The translations under genes were made by a program, and so were the position numbers. Positions 10,392 through 18,485 of a DNA stretch of 64,000 nucleotides are shown piece by piece. Source of the DNA: Amycolatopsis circi. Its GTDB lineage: Bacteria > Actinomycetota > Actinomycetes > Mycobacteriales > Pseudonocardiaceae. A model generated the notes under the pieces. It made no database searches and was not told the DNA's origin. It was given only the letters and a program-made list of their open reading frames with translations. The DNA lies in the NCBI RefSeq assembly GCF_003385235.1, contig NZ_PQIA01000033.1, positions 1 through 64,000 of the forward strand. The letters run 5' to 3'. The first letter of the stretch is position 1; every line of letters begins with the position of its first letter.

Positions 10392-11176
10392 GCGCGGCGG
10401 CGCACGTGGTGCTGGCCGAGGCGCGCAAAGGCCTGCGCGTCAACTGGTACTACAAGTTCAACATGGTGATGCAGCTCGTCACGCTCACCGCGATCTTCCT
10501 GTTCCTGGTGTTCTTCCTCGGCCACGGCTCGATGGACCCCGGGCAGCTCACCTCGGCGCTGCTGGGCTACGTGGTGTGGTTCTACGCGGTGAACATGGTC
10601 AGCTGGGTGGGCATCGACCTGGTCAGCGAGGCGCAGACCGGCACCCTGGAACAGATGTGCATGTCGGTGAGCCCGCCGGAGCTGCTGCTGCTCGGCCGGG
10701 CGGTCGCGGCGCTGGTCACCACCACCGGCCTGGTCGCGGTGCTCGACCTGGTGCTGCTGGCGAGCTTCGGCGTGTCCGTCCCGGTGTCCGGCGGCGGCCT
10801 GCTGATGCTCGCGCTGACGCTGACCGGCCTGTTCGGCTTCGGTCTGATGATCGGCGGCGCGATGCTGGTGTTCAAGCACGTCGGGGCACTCGCCAACCTG
10901 ATGATCAACATGATCATCTTCACCAACGGCACGCTGCTGCCGGTGGACGAGTTCCCGCGCTGGCTCACGACGATCGCCAACAGCCTGCCCAGCACGCAAG
11001 GGGTCACCATGCTCCGCGAATCGGTGCTGCAGGGCCGGTCGCTGGCCGCGATGTGGTCCGACGGCGGACTGCCCGGGCTGCTCCTGAACACCGGGATCTA
11101 CCTCGGGCTCGGCGTGCTGGTGTTCGAGGTGGGCATCCGCCGGGCACGGGTGCGCGGGTCGCTCGGCCAATACTGA
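10388..11176 (+). CDS. ABC-2 type transporter permease
   Basis: This 262-residue integral membrane protein is the partner of the preceding ATPase. About six hydrophobic segments are visible, including LVTLTAIFLFLVFF, SALLGYVVWFYAV, TTGLVAVLDLVLLASF, LMLALTLTGLFGFGLMIGG and NTGIYLGLGVLVF. The motif EAQTGTLEQMCMSP-like in the first cytoplasmic loop is typical of ABC-2 permeases, where it contacts the ATPase. The start ATG overlaps the upstream stop (ATGA). This is the last gene of the NRPS operon; a strong hairpin lies 50 nt beyond its stop. Export of the peptide product is the likely role, by context only. Confidence 0.9.
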   Translation: MSAAAHVVLAEARKGLRVNWYYKFNMVMQLVTLTAIFLFLVFFLGHGSMDPGQLTSALLGYVVWFYAVNMVSWVGIDLVSEAQTGTLEQMCMSVSPPELLLLGRAVAALVTTTGLVAVLDLVLLASFGVSVPVSGGGLLMLALTLTGLFGFGLMIGGAMLVFKHVGALANLMINMIIFTNGTLLPVDEFPRWLTTIANSLPSTQGVTMLRESVLQGRSLAAMWSDGGLPGLLLNTGIYLGLGVLVFEVGIRRARVRGSLGQY

Positions 11177-11225
11177 GCGGAGCTGTACCGGGCCGTGGGG
11201 GACCGCTCGCTGTCCCCGCTCCCGT

Positions 11226-11274
11226 CCGTCAACGCCCCTTGCGGGAACCGCATTTCCGCAAGGGGCGTTGACGG
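11226..11274. terminator. Strong bidirectional hairpin terminator between convergent genes
   Basis: A perfect 19-bp inverted repeat (11226-11244 and 11256-11274) has an 11-nt loop. The arm reads ccgtcaacgccccttgcgg. It lies 50 nt after the ABC permease stop, with a convergent gene ending at 11394. There is no clear U-tract, as is common in high-GC actinomycetes. Confidence 0.85.
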
Positions 11275-11349
11275 ATTCCCAGCCCTGCCAGGGCTTTTCA
11301 GGGATTCACAGGTTCCGCGACGCACTCCGCCGGAGCCGCGACGCGCAAA

Positions 11350-11377
11350 GTGCGCCGCACCCACCGGTGCGGCGCAC
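11350..11377 (-). terminator. Hairpin terminator for the hydroxylase-like gene
   Basis: A perfect 12-bp inverted repeat (11350-11361 and 11366-11377) has a 4-nt loop and lies 17 nt beyond the stop of the minus-strand gene ending at 11394. Read on the minus strand it is followed by CTTT, a short U-stretch. It fits termination of that leftward transcript. Confidence 0.7.
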
Positions 11378-11393
11378 GTGCGGTTTCACCGGT

Positions 11394-12401
11394 TCAACTC
11401 TCCAGCGCGGGCTGCTCCCGGACGGTCTCGATCACCTGGCTGCCGCGCCGGTAGCGGAACACGATCCGGGGCGCGGGGCCGGCCGGGTCCAGCACCATGC
11501 TCTGTTCGTGCGTCCAGCACAGCGGACGGAACTCGCGGTCCCCGATGTGCGCGAGCGCGGTTTCGTGCTCGCCCATCCGCAGCACCAGCCGGTCGTCCTG
11601 CACGCGCAGCTCTCCCTCCGCGTCCTCGCCGGAATCCCATTCTTCCGCGGTGGGCAGCTCCGGATGCGGTTTCAGGAACGCGGCCGGCATCCGAATCGTG
11701 CCGTGCACGGTGCGCAGCTGATCCGGCAGCGCGCGTTCTTCCCGGAAGAACATCACCTCGTCCGCGGCGATCTGCGCGCGTACGTCCGCCGGGAAGAGGT
11801 CGAAAAGCCCGGGCGCGACATAACAGTCGATGATCAGGTGGACGCGCGCCGCGGAACCGCGATTGTAGAGCGAATGCGGCATCCCGAAATTCGCGTACCA
11901 GAATTCGCTCGGCTTCCACCGCTGGTCGGCGCCGTTGATGGTCAGCACGGCGGCGTCGCTGGTTTCCACCGGAATGTGCAGCCGCACCCATCCGACCGGC
12001 AGTCCGTACGGACTGTCGGTGTGTTCCTGCACCTCCGCGCCGGCCGCCAGTGAACTGAACCGAACGCCGCGGATCGGCACGTCCATGCTGTCGAGGATTT
12101 CCCGCACGTACGGGGTCAGCCCGAGGTAGGAGGTGTCGGCGAAGTCCTGCAGCCCGCCCGCGTTGCGGCCGATCTTCTCCAGGTCGCCGCCGGGACAGCG
12201 CAGCACCAGGACGTCCCAGCCGGTCTGCTCGCCCTCCGGCCGCTCCGCGTCCTCGGCGGCCGGGTTGGCGTGGACGAGGAAGTGCTTTTCCACCGCGGCC
12301 AGGTCCGCGCGCAGCCGGTCCGGGTCGATGACCGGCAGCAGCTTGACCGCATCCGGCGGGCCGTCCGGCGCGGCTGGCCGGGTTGCCGTGGACGTTCCCA
12401 T
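11394..12401 (-). CDS. Aspartyl/asparaginyl beta-hydroxylase-like (Fe(II)/2-oxoglutarate) protein
   Basis: This is a 335-residue protein whose middle part resembles the Asp/Asn (Asp_Arg_Hydrox) oxygenase fold. It has HTD at residues 127-129 and a second histidine in GMPHSLYN (His176), followed by an Arg/His-rich strand (ARVHLIIDCYV) where the 2-oxoglutarate-binding arginine would lie. The two histidines are the expected iron ligands. I chose the ATG at 12401 because AAAGGCGAG stands just before it; an upstream in-frame start at 12494 has no ribosome site. It is convergent with the NRPS operon and could be a tailoring hydroxylase for the peptide or an amino-acid precursor. The C-terminal ~100 residues are unassigned. 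The substrate is unknown. Confidence 0.75.
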   Translation of the reverse strand: MGTSTATRPAAPDGPPDAVKLLPVIDPDRLRADLAAVEKHFLVHANPAAEDAERPEGEQTGWDVLVLRCPGGDLEKIGRNAGGLQDFADTSYLGLTPYVREILDSMDVPIRGVRFSSLAAGAEVQEHTDSPYGLPVGWVRLHIPVETSDAAVLTINGADQRWKPSEFWYANFGMPHSLYNRGSAARVHLIIDCYVAPGLFDLFPADVRAQIAADEVMFFREERALPDQLRTVHGTIRMPAAFLKPHPELPTAEEWDSGEDAEGELRVQDDRLVLRMGEHETALAHIGDREFRPLCWTHEQSMVLDPAGPAPRIVFRYRRGSQVIETVREQPALES

Positions 12402-12602
12402 GTGCTCGCCTTTCACCGGTGCGTACCGGATATCGGGAATTCGTCGGAAGCGCGGCGGCGCGGCTATTCGCGCCGTGCGCGTTATGCCGGTCATCGTACT
12501 ACGGAAAAATGGGCCGCGGGACAGTTTTCCGATTGCGGCGAATTACGGTTATTGCGCTCGCGGGGCCGCGCCGGAGACGAACTCGGCGTATGCTGGCGGG
12601 CG

Positions 12603-13469
12603 ATGGGAAATCCCGAACCGCTCGGCGCGGGCAGCGTGATGTGGGACGTCGCGGGGGAGCTGCGCGCGTTTCTCGTCATTCCCTCCACACTGCTGCTCCA
12701 GGTGATGCATCCGGTGGTCGGGGCGGCGGTGAGCGCGCATTCGGCGTTCCGCACCGACCAGTGGGGCCGGGCGAGCCGGACGTCGGACTCGATGCTGCGC
12801 TACATCTACGGCGGCGAACTGGCCCTCGCCGAGGCGCGCCGGCTGCGCGAATTGCACAAGCCGTTCCAGGGCGTGGACGAGCGCGGCCGCCGCTACCACG
12901 CGCTGAACGGCGCGGCCTATGCCTGGGTGAACGCGACGCTGGCAGAGCGGTACCTGACCTCGTGCGCGCTGTTCGGGCCGGATCTGTCGGCGCGGCAACA
13001 GGAACGGCTTTACGCCGATTCCGTCCAATTAGGACACGTGCTGGGCGTTCCCGGCCGTGAGATGCCGCCCACGCTGAGCGCGTTCCGGGACTACTTCGCG
13101 ACCATGGTCGGCGAGTGCCTCGAACGTTCGGACGCGGCGCTGGCGGTGCTGTCGGACTTGCGCGATCCGGTGCCGCCGCCGGGGGTGCCGCACGCGCTGT
13201 GGCGGCGGCCCGGCCGGATCCTCGGCCGCGCCGCCAGGTTTCTCACCGTCGGCACGTTGCCGCCGGAAGTGCGCGATCTGCTGGAACTGCGCTGGACACC
13301 GGCCGATCAGCGCCGCTTCGACCGGTTCGCGGCCGGTGTTCGCACCTGGGCGCCCTGGCTGCCCGAGCGGCTGCGCTACGTCCCGGCGGTGCGGAGAATA
13401 CGAAGGCAGGCGGCCCGGGCCGGCGACCCCCGGACCGCCTGCGCGGCGGACGAATCAGGTTCAGAGTGA
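12603..13469 (+). CDS. DUF2236 / MpaB-like oxygenase family protein
   Basis: This 288-residue protein resembles the DUF2236 (ER-bound oxygenase MpaB / latex-clearing-like) family, many members of which are haem-dependent or proposed haem oxygenases. Visible family features are the N-terminal LLQVMHPVVGAAVSAHSAF stretch with a conserved histidine, the RTSDSMLRYIYGG segment and the internal HALNG/YAWVNATLAERYL helix. Its physiological substrate is not predictable. The start is the ATG at 12603, preceded by a modest GGCGGGCG. It is transcribed divergently from the hydroxylase gene (201-nt gap), and its stop overlaps the end of the convergent membrane-protein gene by 9 nt. Confidence 0.8.
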   Translation: MGNPEPLGAGSVMWDVAGELRAFLVIPSTLLLQVMHPVVGAAVSAHSAFRTDQWGRASRTSDSMLRYIYGGELALAEARRLRELHKPFQGVDERGRRYHALNGAAYAWVNATLAERYLTSCALFGPDLSARQQERLYADSVQLGHVLGVPGREMPPTLSAFRDYFATMVGECLERSDAALAVLSDLRDPVPPPGVPHALWRRPGRILGRAARFLTVGTLPPEVRDLLELRWTPADQRRFDRFAAGVRTWAPWLPERLRYVPAVRRIRRQAARAGDPRTACAADESGSE

Positions 13470-14483
13470 GGCGGCCCGTCCGCCGCCTCCGCGGGACACC
13501 GCGGCCGCCGCGCCGAACACCAGCAGACCGACCAGCAGCGCGGTGATCAGCGTGATGCCCGCGTACGTTCCGACGGAATCGACTTCCGCCTGGTGGCCCA
13601 GCAACTGCCAGATCCGGTCCCGCAGCACCGCCGCGGCCGGCAGCGCCAGCGCGCCGGCGATCACCGCGACCCGGGTGGCCTGCCGGATGCGGCCGGGGCG
13701 GGCCGATTCCGCGCCCCGGGGCATCGCGATGTGCAGGACAGCGTTCGAGATCAGGCAGAACGCGAGGAATCCGCCGAACGCGACGAGCACGCTCATGCCG
13801 TACAGCAGCGGGGTTTCGCCGCCCTCGCCGAGCGCCTGCATCGAGGCGACTCCGATGCCGGCGAGTGCGCTGAGCAGCACCGCGAACGCGACGATGTGGT
13901 CGCGCACGAAGCCGAGCGGCCGGTCGAGCCGCACGCCGGCGATGCGGCGCACCAGTTCGGCCAGGTCGTCGAGCCAGTCGCCGTCCGGACGGCCGGATTC
14001 GGTGTGCGGCAGCTGCCGCAGCGCCATCCGGTGCAGCGCGAACGACGCCGCGGCCAGCAGCGCCAGCGGGAGCAGGCTCGCGATCAGCCCCGGCGTCTTC
14101 GCGTCCCACCGGTCGTGGTCGGCCGCGAGCACGGTCGCGACGACGTCGGTCAGGACGGTCAGCGCCACCAGTGCCGAGCTGACCAGGCAGCCGCGCGCGA
14201 GCTGGTTGATCCGGAACACCGGCTGCGGCTGCCCGCGCCGCCACAGCGAGGCGCGCACGAGAAGCAGCACGGTCATCGCGGGCACCAGGAACTCGGTGAA
14301 CGAGATCATCCCGTGGTACGGGTCGTCCTGCCACGGCGTGCTGGCGCTGATGCTGTGGAACTGGGTGGTCGCGTACGCCCAGGCGGTGAACACGACCCCG
14401 CTGAGGACGCTGCACCACAGAGCCCAGGCGGCGGGACGGCGGGCCGGGTGCCCGGCCGGGATTTCCAGTACGTCGGTCGTCAT
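13461..14483 (-). CDS. Polytopic membrane protein of unknown function
   Basis: This 340-residue hydrophobic protein has about seven or eight predicted membrane segments, for example ALWCSVLSGVVFTAW, ISFTEFLVPAMTVLLLV, LVSSALVALTVLTDVVATVL, HIVAFAVLLSALAGIGVASM, LLYGMSVLVAFGGFLAFCLI and ITLITALLVGLLVFGAAAA. I recognise no enzyme or transporter signature. The chosen ATG at 14483 has GAGGTG upstream and gives a clean N-terminus; the frame stays open far upstream only because of GC bias. It is divergent from the cupin operon (93-nt gap) and tail-to-tail with the DUF2236 gene. Confidence 0.75.
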   Translation of the reverse strand: MTTDVLEIPAGHPARRPAAWALWCSVLSGVVFTAWAYATTQFHSISASTPWQDDPYHGMISFTEFLVPAMTVLLLVRASLWRRGQPQPVFRINQLARGCLVSSALVALTVLTDVVATVLAADHDRWDAKTPGLIASLLPLALLAAASFALHRMALRQLPHTESGRPDGDWLDDLAELVRRIAGVRLDRPLGFVRDHIVAFAVLLSALAGIGVASMQALGEGGETPLLYGMSVLVAFGGFLAFCLISNAVLHIAMPRGAESARPGRIRQATRVAVIAGALALPAAAVLRDRIWQLLGHQAEVDSVGTYAGITLITALLVGLLVFGAAAAVSRGGGGRAASL

Positions 14484-14539
14484 GGCGAACACCTCGTCAG
14501 CTGTTGATGTCGCGTCGGGCGAACAGGACCAGCGCCATG

Positions 14540-14549
14540 CATACGTATG
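14540..14549. promoter_or_regulatory. Candidate operator palindrome upstream of the cupin operon
   Basis: CATACGTATG is a perfect 10-bp palindrome 27 nt before the cupin start codon, in the gap between two divergent genes. Its position suits a repressor site over the transcription start. No regulator gene is encoded in the operon itself. Function is inferred from symmetry and position only. Confidence 0.4.
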
Positions 14550-14576
14550 AACAACGAGATTTCCGGAGGGGTGCCC

Positions 14577-15719
14577 ATGCGTACCGACGAAGGGCGGGTC
14601 CCGGCGGGCGAACTGGCGCGCCGGACGATCCGGCGGGCCGATTTCGTGTCGTGCGACCAGGCGTTCATCGACTGCCGGACGCCGGGGTCGGACCGCAAGG
14701 AGAACTACTCGATGATCGGCCCGGGGGTGACCCAGAACGCGGACCAGGTGGTGAACCTGCGCGAGCCGCACGGGTTCAGCATCGGGGCGGCGGCGATGCC
14801 GCACGGGATCACCAACAATCTGCACCTGCACTTCACCGCGGAAGTGTTCCTGTGCTTCCGCGGCGAGTTCCTGCTCCGCTGGGGCGCGGACGGCGACGAA
14901 GGCGAGCTGGTGCTGCGCGAGGGCGACATCGCCTCGATCCCGACGTGGATCTTCCGCGGGTTCACCAACATCGGCCCGGACGACGGCTGGCTGTTCACCG
15001 TCCTCGGCCACGACGACACCGGCGGCATCATCTGGGGCCCGTCGGTGCTGCGGGAGGCGGGGCGGCACGGCCTGCACCTGACCGCGGACAACCGGCTGGT
15101 CGATACTCTCGCCGGCGACGAGGCGCCCGACCCGGCCGAGCTGGTCCAGCCGATGGCTCCCGCCGACATCGCCGCCCTGCCGTCCTACGACGCGGCGAAG
15201 CTGCGCCGCCGCGTGGCCACGGCCGACGATCTGCAGTGGTCCAGCCATGCTTTGCTGGGCGGCGCGGTTCCCGGCGGGCGCGCCGAACTGGCTCCGGTGA
15301 TCGGCTTCGGCATGACCGAGGACCGCGACCAGGAACCGCGGATCTACAACCCGCACGGGCACAACGTGGCGTGGCTGCGCGCCGAGCCGGGCGAGGGCAT
15401 TCCGCTGCACCGGCACGACGAAACGCAGGTGCTGTTGGTCAAGGACGGCGAATGGGACGTCACGCTCAACCGGCACGACGAGGTGAGCGTGCGCCTGGGC
15501 CCGTGGGACATGGTCTCCGTGCCGCGCGGCGCGTGGCGGAGCGTCCGCAACGTTTCGGCCGAGCGGGCGACGCTGCTCGTCGTCAACAGCGGGGACGGCC
15601 GGGTGCGGCTCGACTGGGACGACGAGGTCGTCAAAGCGGCCGCCGACGCGGGCGTGGGCCTGGACCACAACGGATACCTCGCGCCGTGGCATCTGCTGCC
15701 CCGCGCGGCCGTCCGGTGA
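14577..15719 (+). CDS. Bicupin protein, probable metal-dependent dioxygenase or isomerase
   Basis: This 380-residue protein has two cupin domains. The first has the metal-binding pattern His83-x-His85 and Glu89 (HLHFTAEV). The second has His278-x-His280 and Gln284 (HRHDETQ), where Gln replaces the usual Glu. The overall plan resembles quercetinase/gentisate-dioxygenase-like bicupins, but I cannot assign a substrate. The ATG at 14577 follows TTCCGGAGGGG, a strong ribosome site; the in-frame ATG at 14547 lacks one and overlaps the palindrome. It is the first gene of a five-gene overlapping operon, and its stop overlaps the hydrolase GTG (GTGA). Confidence 0.82.
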   Translation: MRTDEGRVPAGELARRTIRRADFVSCDQAFIDCRTPGSDRKENYSMIGPGVTQNADQVVNLREPHGFSIGAAAMPHGITNNLHLHFTAEVFLCFRGEFLLRWGADGDEGELVLREGDIASIPTWIFRGFTNIGPDDGWLFTVLGHDDTGGIIWGPSVLREAGRHGLHLTADNRLVDTLAGDEAPDPAELVQPMAPADIAALPSYDAAKLRRRVATADDLQWSSHALLGGAVPGGRAELAPVIGFGMTEDRDQEPRIYNPHGHNVAWLRAEPGEGIPLHRHDETQVLLVKDGEWDVTLNRHDEVSVRLGPWDMVSVPRGAWRSVRNVSAERATLLVVNSGDGRVRLDWDDEVVKAAADAGVGLDHNGYLAPWHLLPRAAVR

Positions 15720-16438
15720 CCGACCTGCCGGTGGTGCTGGTCCCGGGGATGCTGTGCGACGCCGACGTCTGGGCGGACGTCGGCCCGCACCTCCCCGGGC
15801 CGGTGGTCCACGCCGGGATCACCGCACCGGACATCGGCGGCATGGCCGAGCAGATCCTGGCCGCGGTCGAGGGCCCGTTCGTGCTCGCCGGGCTCAGCCT
15901 CGGCGCGATCGCCGGGTTCGAGGTCGCCCGCCGGGCGCCGGAGCGGCTCGCCGGGTTCTGCGCCGTCTCGACCAATGCCGCCGCGCCGACCGCCGAGCAG
16001 CTCGCCGCGTGGGCCGGGTTCGACCGCCGCACGCGCGACGGAGAGTTCTCCGCCGTCGTCGCGGAGGAGATCCTGCCGACGATGTTCTCCGGCCCGGACC
16101 CCTTGCTGCACCGGCGTTTCCTCGCCATGGTCCGGCGGGTCGGCCCCGGCACGTTCCGGGCCCAGCTCGCCGCCCAGGCGACCAGGCGGGACGCCCACGC
16201 GGCGGTCGCGGGCCTGTCCTGCCCGGTGCTCGTCGTGTCCGGCGCACGGGACCGGTTGTGCCCGCCCGAGTTCCACCGTGCGATCGCCGCGCAGGCGCGA
16301 AACGCCGTCCTGCGGGTGCTCCCGGAAGCCGGGCACCTGCTGACCTACGAGGCACCCCGCGCCGCGGCCGCGGCGATGTCCGGCTGGCTGCGCAGTTTTC
16401 CTCACTCTCGAAGGAGTTTCGAATGCCCAAGACCCTGA
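15716..16438 (+). CDS. Alpha/beta hydrolase
   Basis: This 240-residue alpha/beta hydrolase has the nucleophile elbow GLSLGA (Ser61), an acid in SGARDRLCP and the catalytic histidine in PEAGHLLTYE. LVPGMLCDADVW at the N-terminus supplies the oxyanion-hole region typical of ester or C-C bond hydrolases. The GTG start overlaps the cupin stop, and its end overlaps the next gene by 16 nt, so the three are translationally coupled. It probably hydrolyses an intermediate made by the cupin or dehydrogenases; the substrate is unknown. Confidence 0.85.
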   Translation: MTDLPVVLVPGMLCDADVWADVGPHLPGPVVHAGITAPDIGGMAEQILAAVEGPFVLAGLSLGAIAGFEVARRAPERLAGFCAVSTNAAAPTAEQLAAWAGFDRRTRDGEFSAVVAEEILPTMFSGPDPLLHRRFLAMVRRVGPGTFRAQLAAQATRRDAHAAVAGLSCPVLVVSGARDRLCPPEFHRAIAAQARNAVLRVLPEAGHLLTYEAPRAAAAAMSGWLRSFPHSRRSFECPRP

Positions 16439-17724
16439 AATCCGCCGTTCCGGCCGAGCAGGTCGCCGCCGAGCGCACTGACGTAGGCGACCGGGTCCGT
16501 GCGATCATCGCCGACATCCGCGAACGCGGGGACGCCGCGGTCCGCGACTGCTCGGCGAAATTCGACGCGTGGACGCCCGAATCGTTCCGGCTTTCCGCCG
16601 AGGAGATCGAGAAGATCGTCGCCCGCGTCCCCGGTCAGGTGCTCGACGACATCCGGTTCGTGCAGGACCAGGTGCGCACCTTCGCGCAGCGCCAGCGGGA
16701 TTCGTTGCAGGAATTCGAAATCGAGACGCTTCCCGGTGTCCACTTGGGACAGAAGCACGTCCCGGTCGCCGCCGCGGGCGCGTATGTGCCCGGCGGCCGG
16801 TACCCGCTGACCGCGTCCGTGCACATGACGATCGTGACCGCGAAGGTCGCCGGGGTGCCGCGAGTGGCCGCGTGCACGCCGCCGATCCGCGGGGAGGTGC
16901 CGGAAGCGACCGTCGCCGCCATGCACCTGGCCGGGGCGGACGAGATCTACCTGCTCGGCGGGGTGCAGGCGGTGGCCGCACTGGCGGTCGGGACCGAAAC
17001 CGTCGGCCGCGTCGACCTCATCGCCGGTCCGGGCAACGCCTACGTCGCGGAAGCGAAACGCCAGCTTTTCGGCGAGGTAGGGATCGACCTGTTCGCCGGC
17101 CCGACCGAGGTGCTGATCGTCGCCGACCGCACCGCCGATCCGTTCGTCGTCGCGGTGGACCTGTTGTCCCAGGCCGAGCACGGCCCGGATTCCCCGGCGG
17201 TGCTGATCACCACGTCCGAGGACGTCGCCCGGGAGGTGCTGGAGCACGTCGAGGCGCTGCTGCCCGGAATGCCCACGCGCGACTTCGCCGGCCCGGCCTG
17301 GCGCGACCACGGCGAGATCCACGTGGTGGACGATCTCGACGAGGCGTTCGCGCTGGCGGACACCTACGCGTTCGAGCACGTCCAGGTGCTGACCGAGCAG
17401 CCGCGGCAGGCGTTGGACAAGATGCGGGACTACGGTGCGCTTTTCCTCGGCCCGGGCACGTGCGTGTCCTACGGCGACAAGGTGATCGGCACCAACCACG
17501 TCCTGCCGACGCGGGGCGCCGCGCGCTACACCGGCGGGCTTTGGGTGGGCAAGTACCTCAAGACGGTCACCTACCAGGAGGTCACGAGCAGCGAATCGAG
17601 CGTGCGGCTAGGCGAGGTCTGCGGACGCGCGGCGCGCGTCGAGCTGTTCGAGGGGCACGCCCGATCCGGCGACGTGCGCGCGGCCGAGTTCCGGCGGGGA
17701 GAACTTTCGTGGAACCCGGCATGA
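16423..17724 (+). CDS. Histidinol-dehydrogenase-family dehydrogenase (HpsN-like), catabolic
   Basis: This 433-residue zinc/NAD-dependent dehydrogenase belongs to the HisD superfamily. Conserved active-site features are QAEHG (Gln250, His253, zinc ligands), GTNHVLPT (His359) and a C-terminal FEGHARSGDVRA with the last conserved histidine. GAYVPGGRYPLTASVHM and LIAGPGNAYVAEAKR are family hallmarks. It is not in a histidine operon, and the GTNHVLPTRGAARYTGG form resembles the catabolic branch (sulfopropanediol 3-dehydrogenase and relatives) rather than biosynthetic HisD. It therefore probably oxidises an alcohol to an acid in two steps. AAGGAG stands before the ATG. Substrate is unknown; no sulfonate importer is adjacent. 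Confidence 0.85.
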   Translation: MPKTLKSAVPAEQVAAERTDVGDRVRAIIADIRERGDAAVRDCSAKFDAWTPESFRLSAEEIEKIVARVPGQVLDDIRFVQDQVRTFAQRQRDSLQEFEIETLPGVHLGQKHVPVAAAGAYVPGGRYPLTASVHMTIVTAKVAGVPRVAACTPPIRGEVPEATVAAMHLAGADEIYLLGGVQAVAALAVGTETVGRVDLIAGPGNAYVAEAKRQLFGEVGIDLFAGPTEVLIVADRTADPFVVAVDLLSQAEHGPDSPAVLITTSEDVAREVLEHVEALLPGMPTRDFAGPAWRDHGEIHVVDDLDEAFALADTYAFEHVQVLTEQPRQALDKMRDYGALFLGPGTCVSYGDKVIGTNHVLPTRGAARYTGGLWVGKYLKTVTYQEVTSSESSVRLGEVCGRAARVELFEGHARSGDVRAAEFRRGELSWNPA

Positions 17725-18485
17725 CGGCCCCGCTCGCCCGGCGGACCGCGCTCGTCACCGGCGGCGGGAACGGTCTGGGCCGCGCGATCGCCCGCGCGCT
17801 GTCTCAGGCAGGTGCGCGGGTGGTCGTGGCTGGGCGTCGGAAGGACACCCTCGAGGAAACCTTGGCCGCGCTGCCGGGCCCAGGCCGGGCAGCGGTGTGC
17901 GACGTCGCCGATCCGGCCTCAGTCGCCACGCTCGCTGCCGAGCTTGCCGACGAGGAGATTTCGGTCCTGGTCAACAACGCCGGGGTCGCCGGGCCGGTCA
18001 AGCCGCTAGTCGACGTTGAACCTTCGGAGTGGGACGAGGTCTTCGGCGTCAACGTGCGCGGGGTTTACCTGGTGTGCCGTGCTTTTCTGCCGCCGATGGT
18101 CGCGCGAGGCGCGGGCGACGTCGTCAACATCGCTTCGGTGAGCGGAAAACGTCCGCTGCTGCGCCGGACGCCGTACTGCGCGTCCAAAATGGCCGTGCTG
18201 GGTTTGACGGCGACGCTCGCGGGAGAGGTCGGACCGTCCGGGGTCGCGGTGAACTCACTGTCTCCGGGCCCGGTCGACGGCCCGCGGATGGAGCGGAACT
18301 TCCGGCTCGAGGCCGAACGGACCGGCGTCAGCTACGCCGAGGCGGAGCAGGCCTTTACGAGCCGCGCGGCACTGGGCCGGATGGTCACCGAGCAGGAAGT
18401 AGCCGCGGCCGTGCTCGCGATGCTGACGATGTCCGGACTATGCGCGGCCGACATCGACCTCTCGGCCGGGATGGTGGCCCGGTGA
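17721..18485 (+). CDS. Short-chain dehydrogenase/reductase (SDR)
   Basis: This 254-residue classical SDR has the Rossmann motif TGGGNGLG (residues 13-20), NNAG in the central strand, a catalytic serine in IASVSG and YCASK (Tyr152, Lys156). SPGPVDGPRM is the usual substrate-loop start. ATG overlaps the upstream stop (ATGA) and the stop overlaps the aldolase GTG (GTGA). It likely oxidises or reduces a hydroxy intermediate between the HisD-like and aldolase steps; the substrate is unknown. Confidence 0.9.
   Translation: MTAPLARRTALVTGGGNGLGRAIARALSQAGARVVVAGRRKDTLEETLAALPGPGRAAVCDVADPASVATLAAELADEEISVLVNNAGVAGPVKPLVDVEPSEWDEVFGVNVRGVYLVCRAFLPPMVARGAGDVVNIASVSGKRPLLRRTPYCASKMAVLGLTATLAGEVGPSGVAVNSLSPGPVDGPRMERNFRLEAERTGVSYAEAEQAFTSRAALGRMVTEQEVAAAVLAMLTMSGLCAADIDLSAGMVAR

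Noticed and set aside
14484..15692. N-terminal extension of the membrane protein at 13461-14483
   Set aside because: The frame stays open across the divergent cupin gene but has no ribosome site there; the ATG at 14483 has GAGG upstream.
16423..17724. Biosynthetic histidinol dehydrogenase (hisD)
   Set aside because: No other his genes are nearby, and the gene overlaps cupin/hydrolase/SDR/aldolase genes; motifs fit the catabolic branch better.
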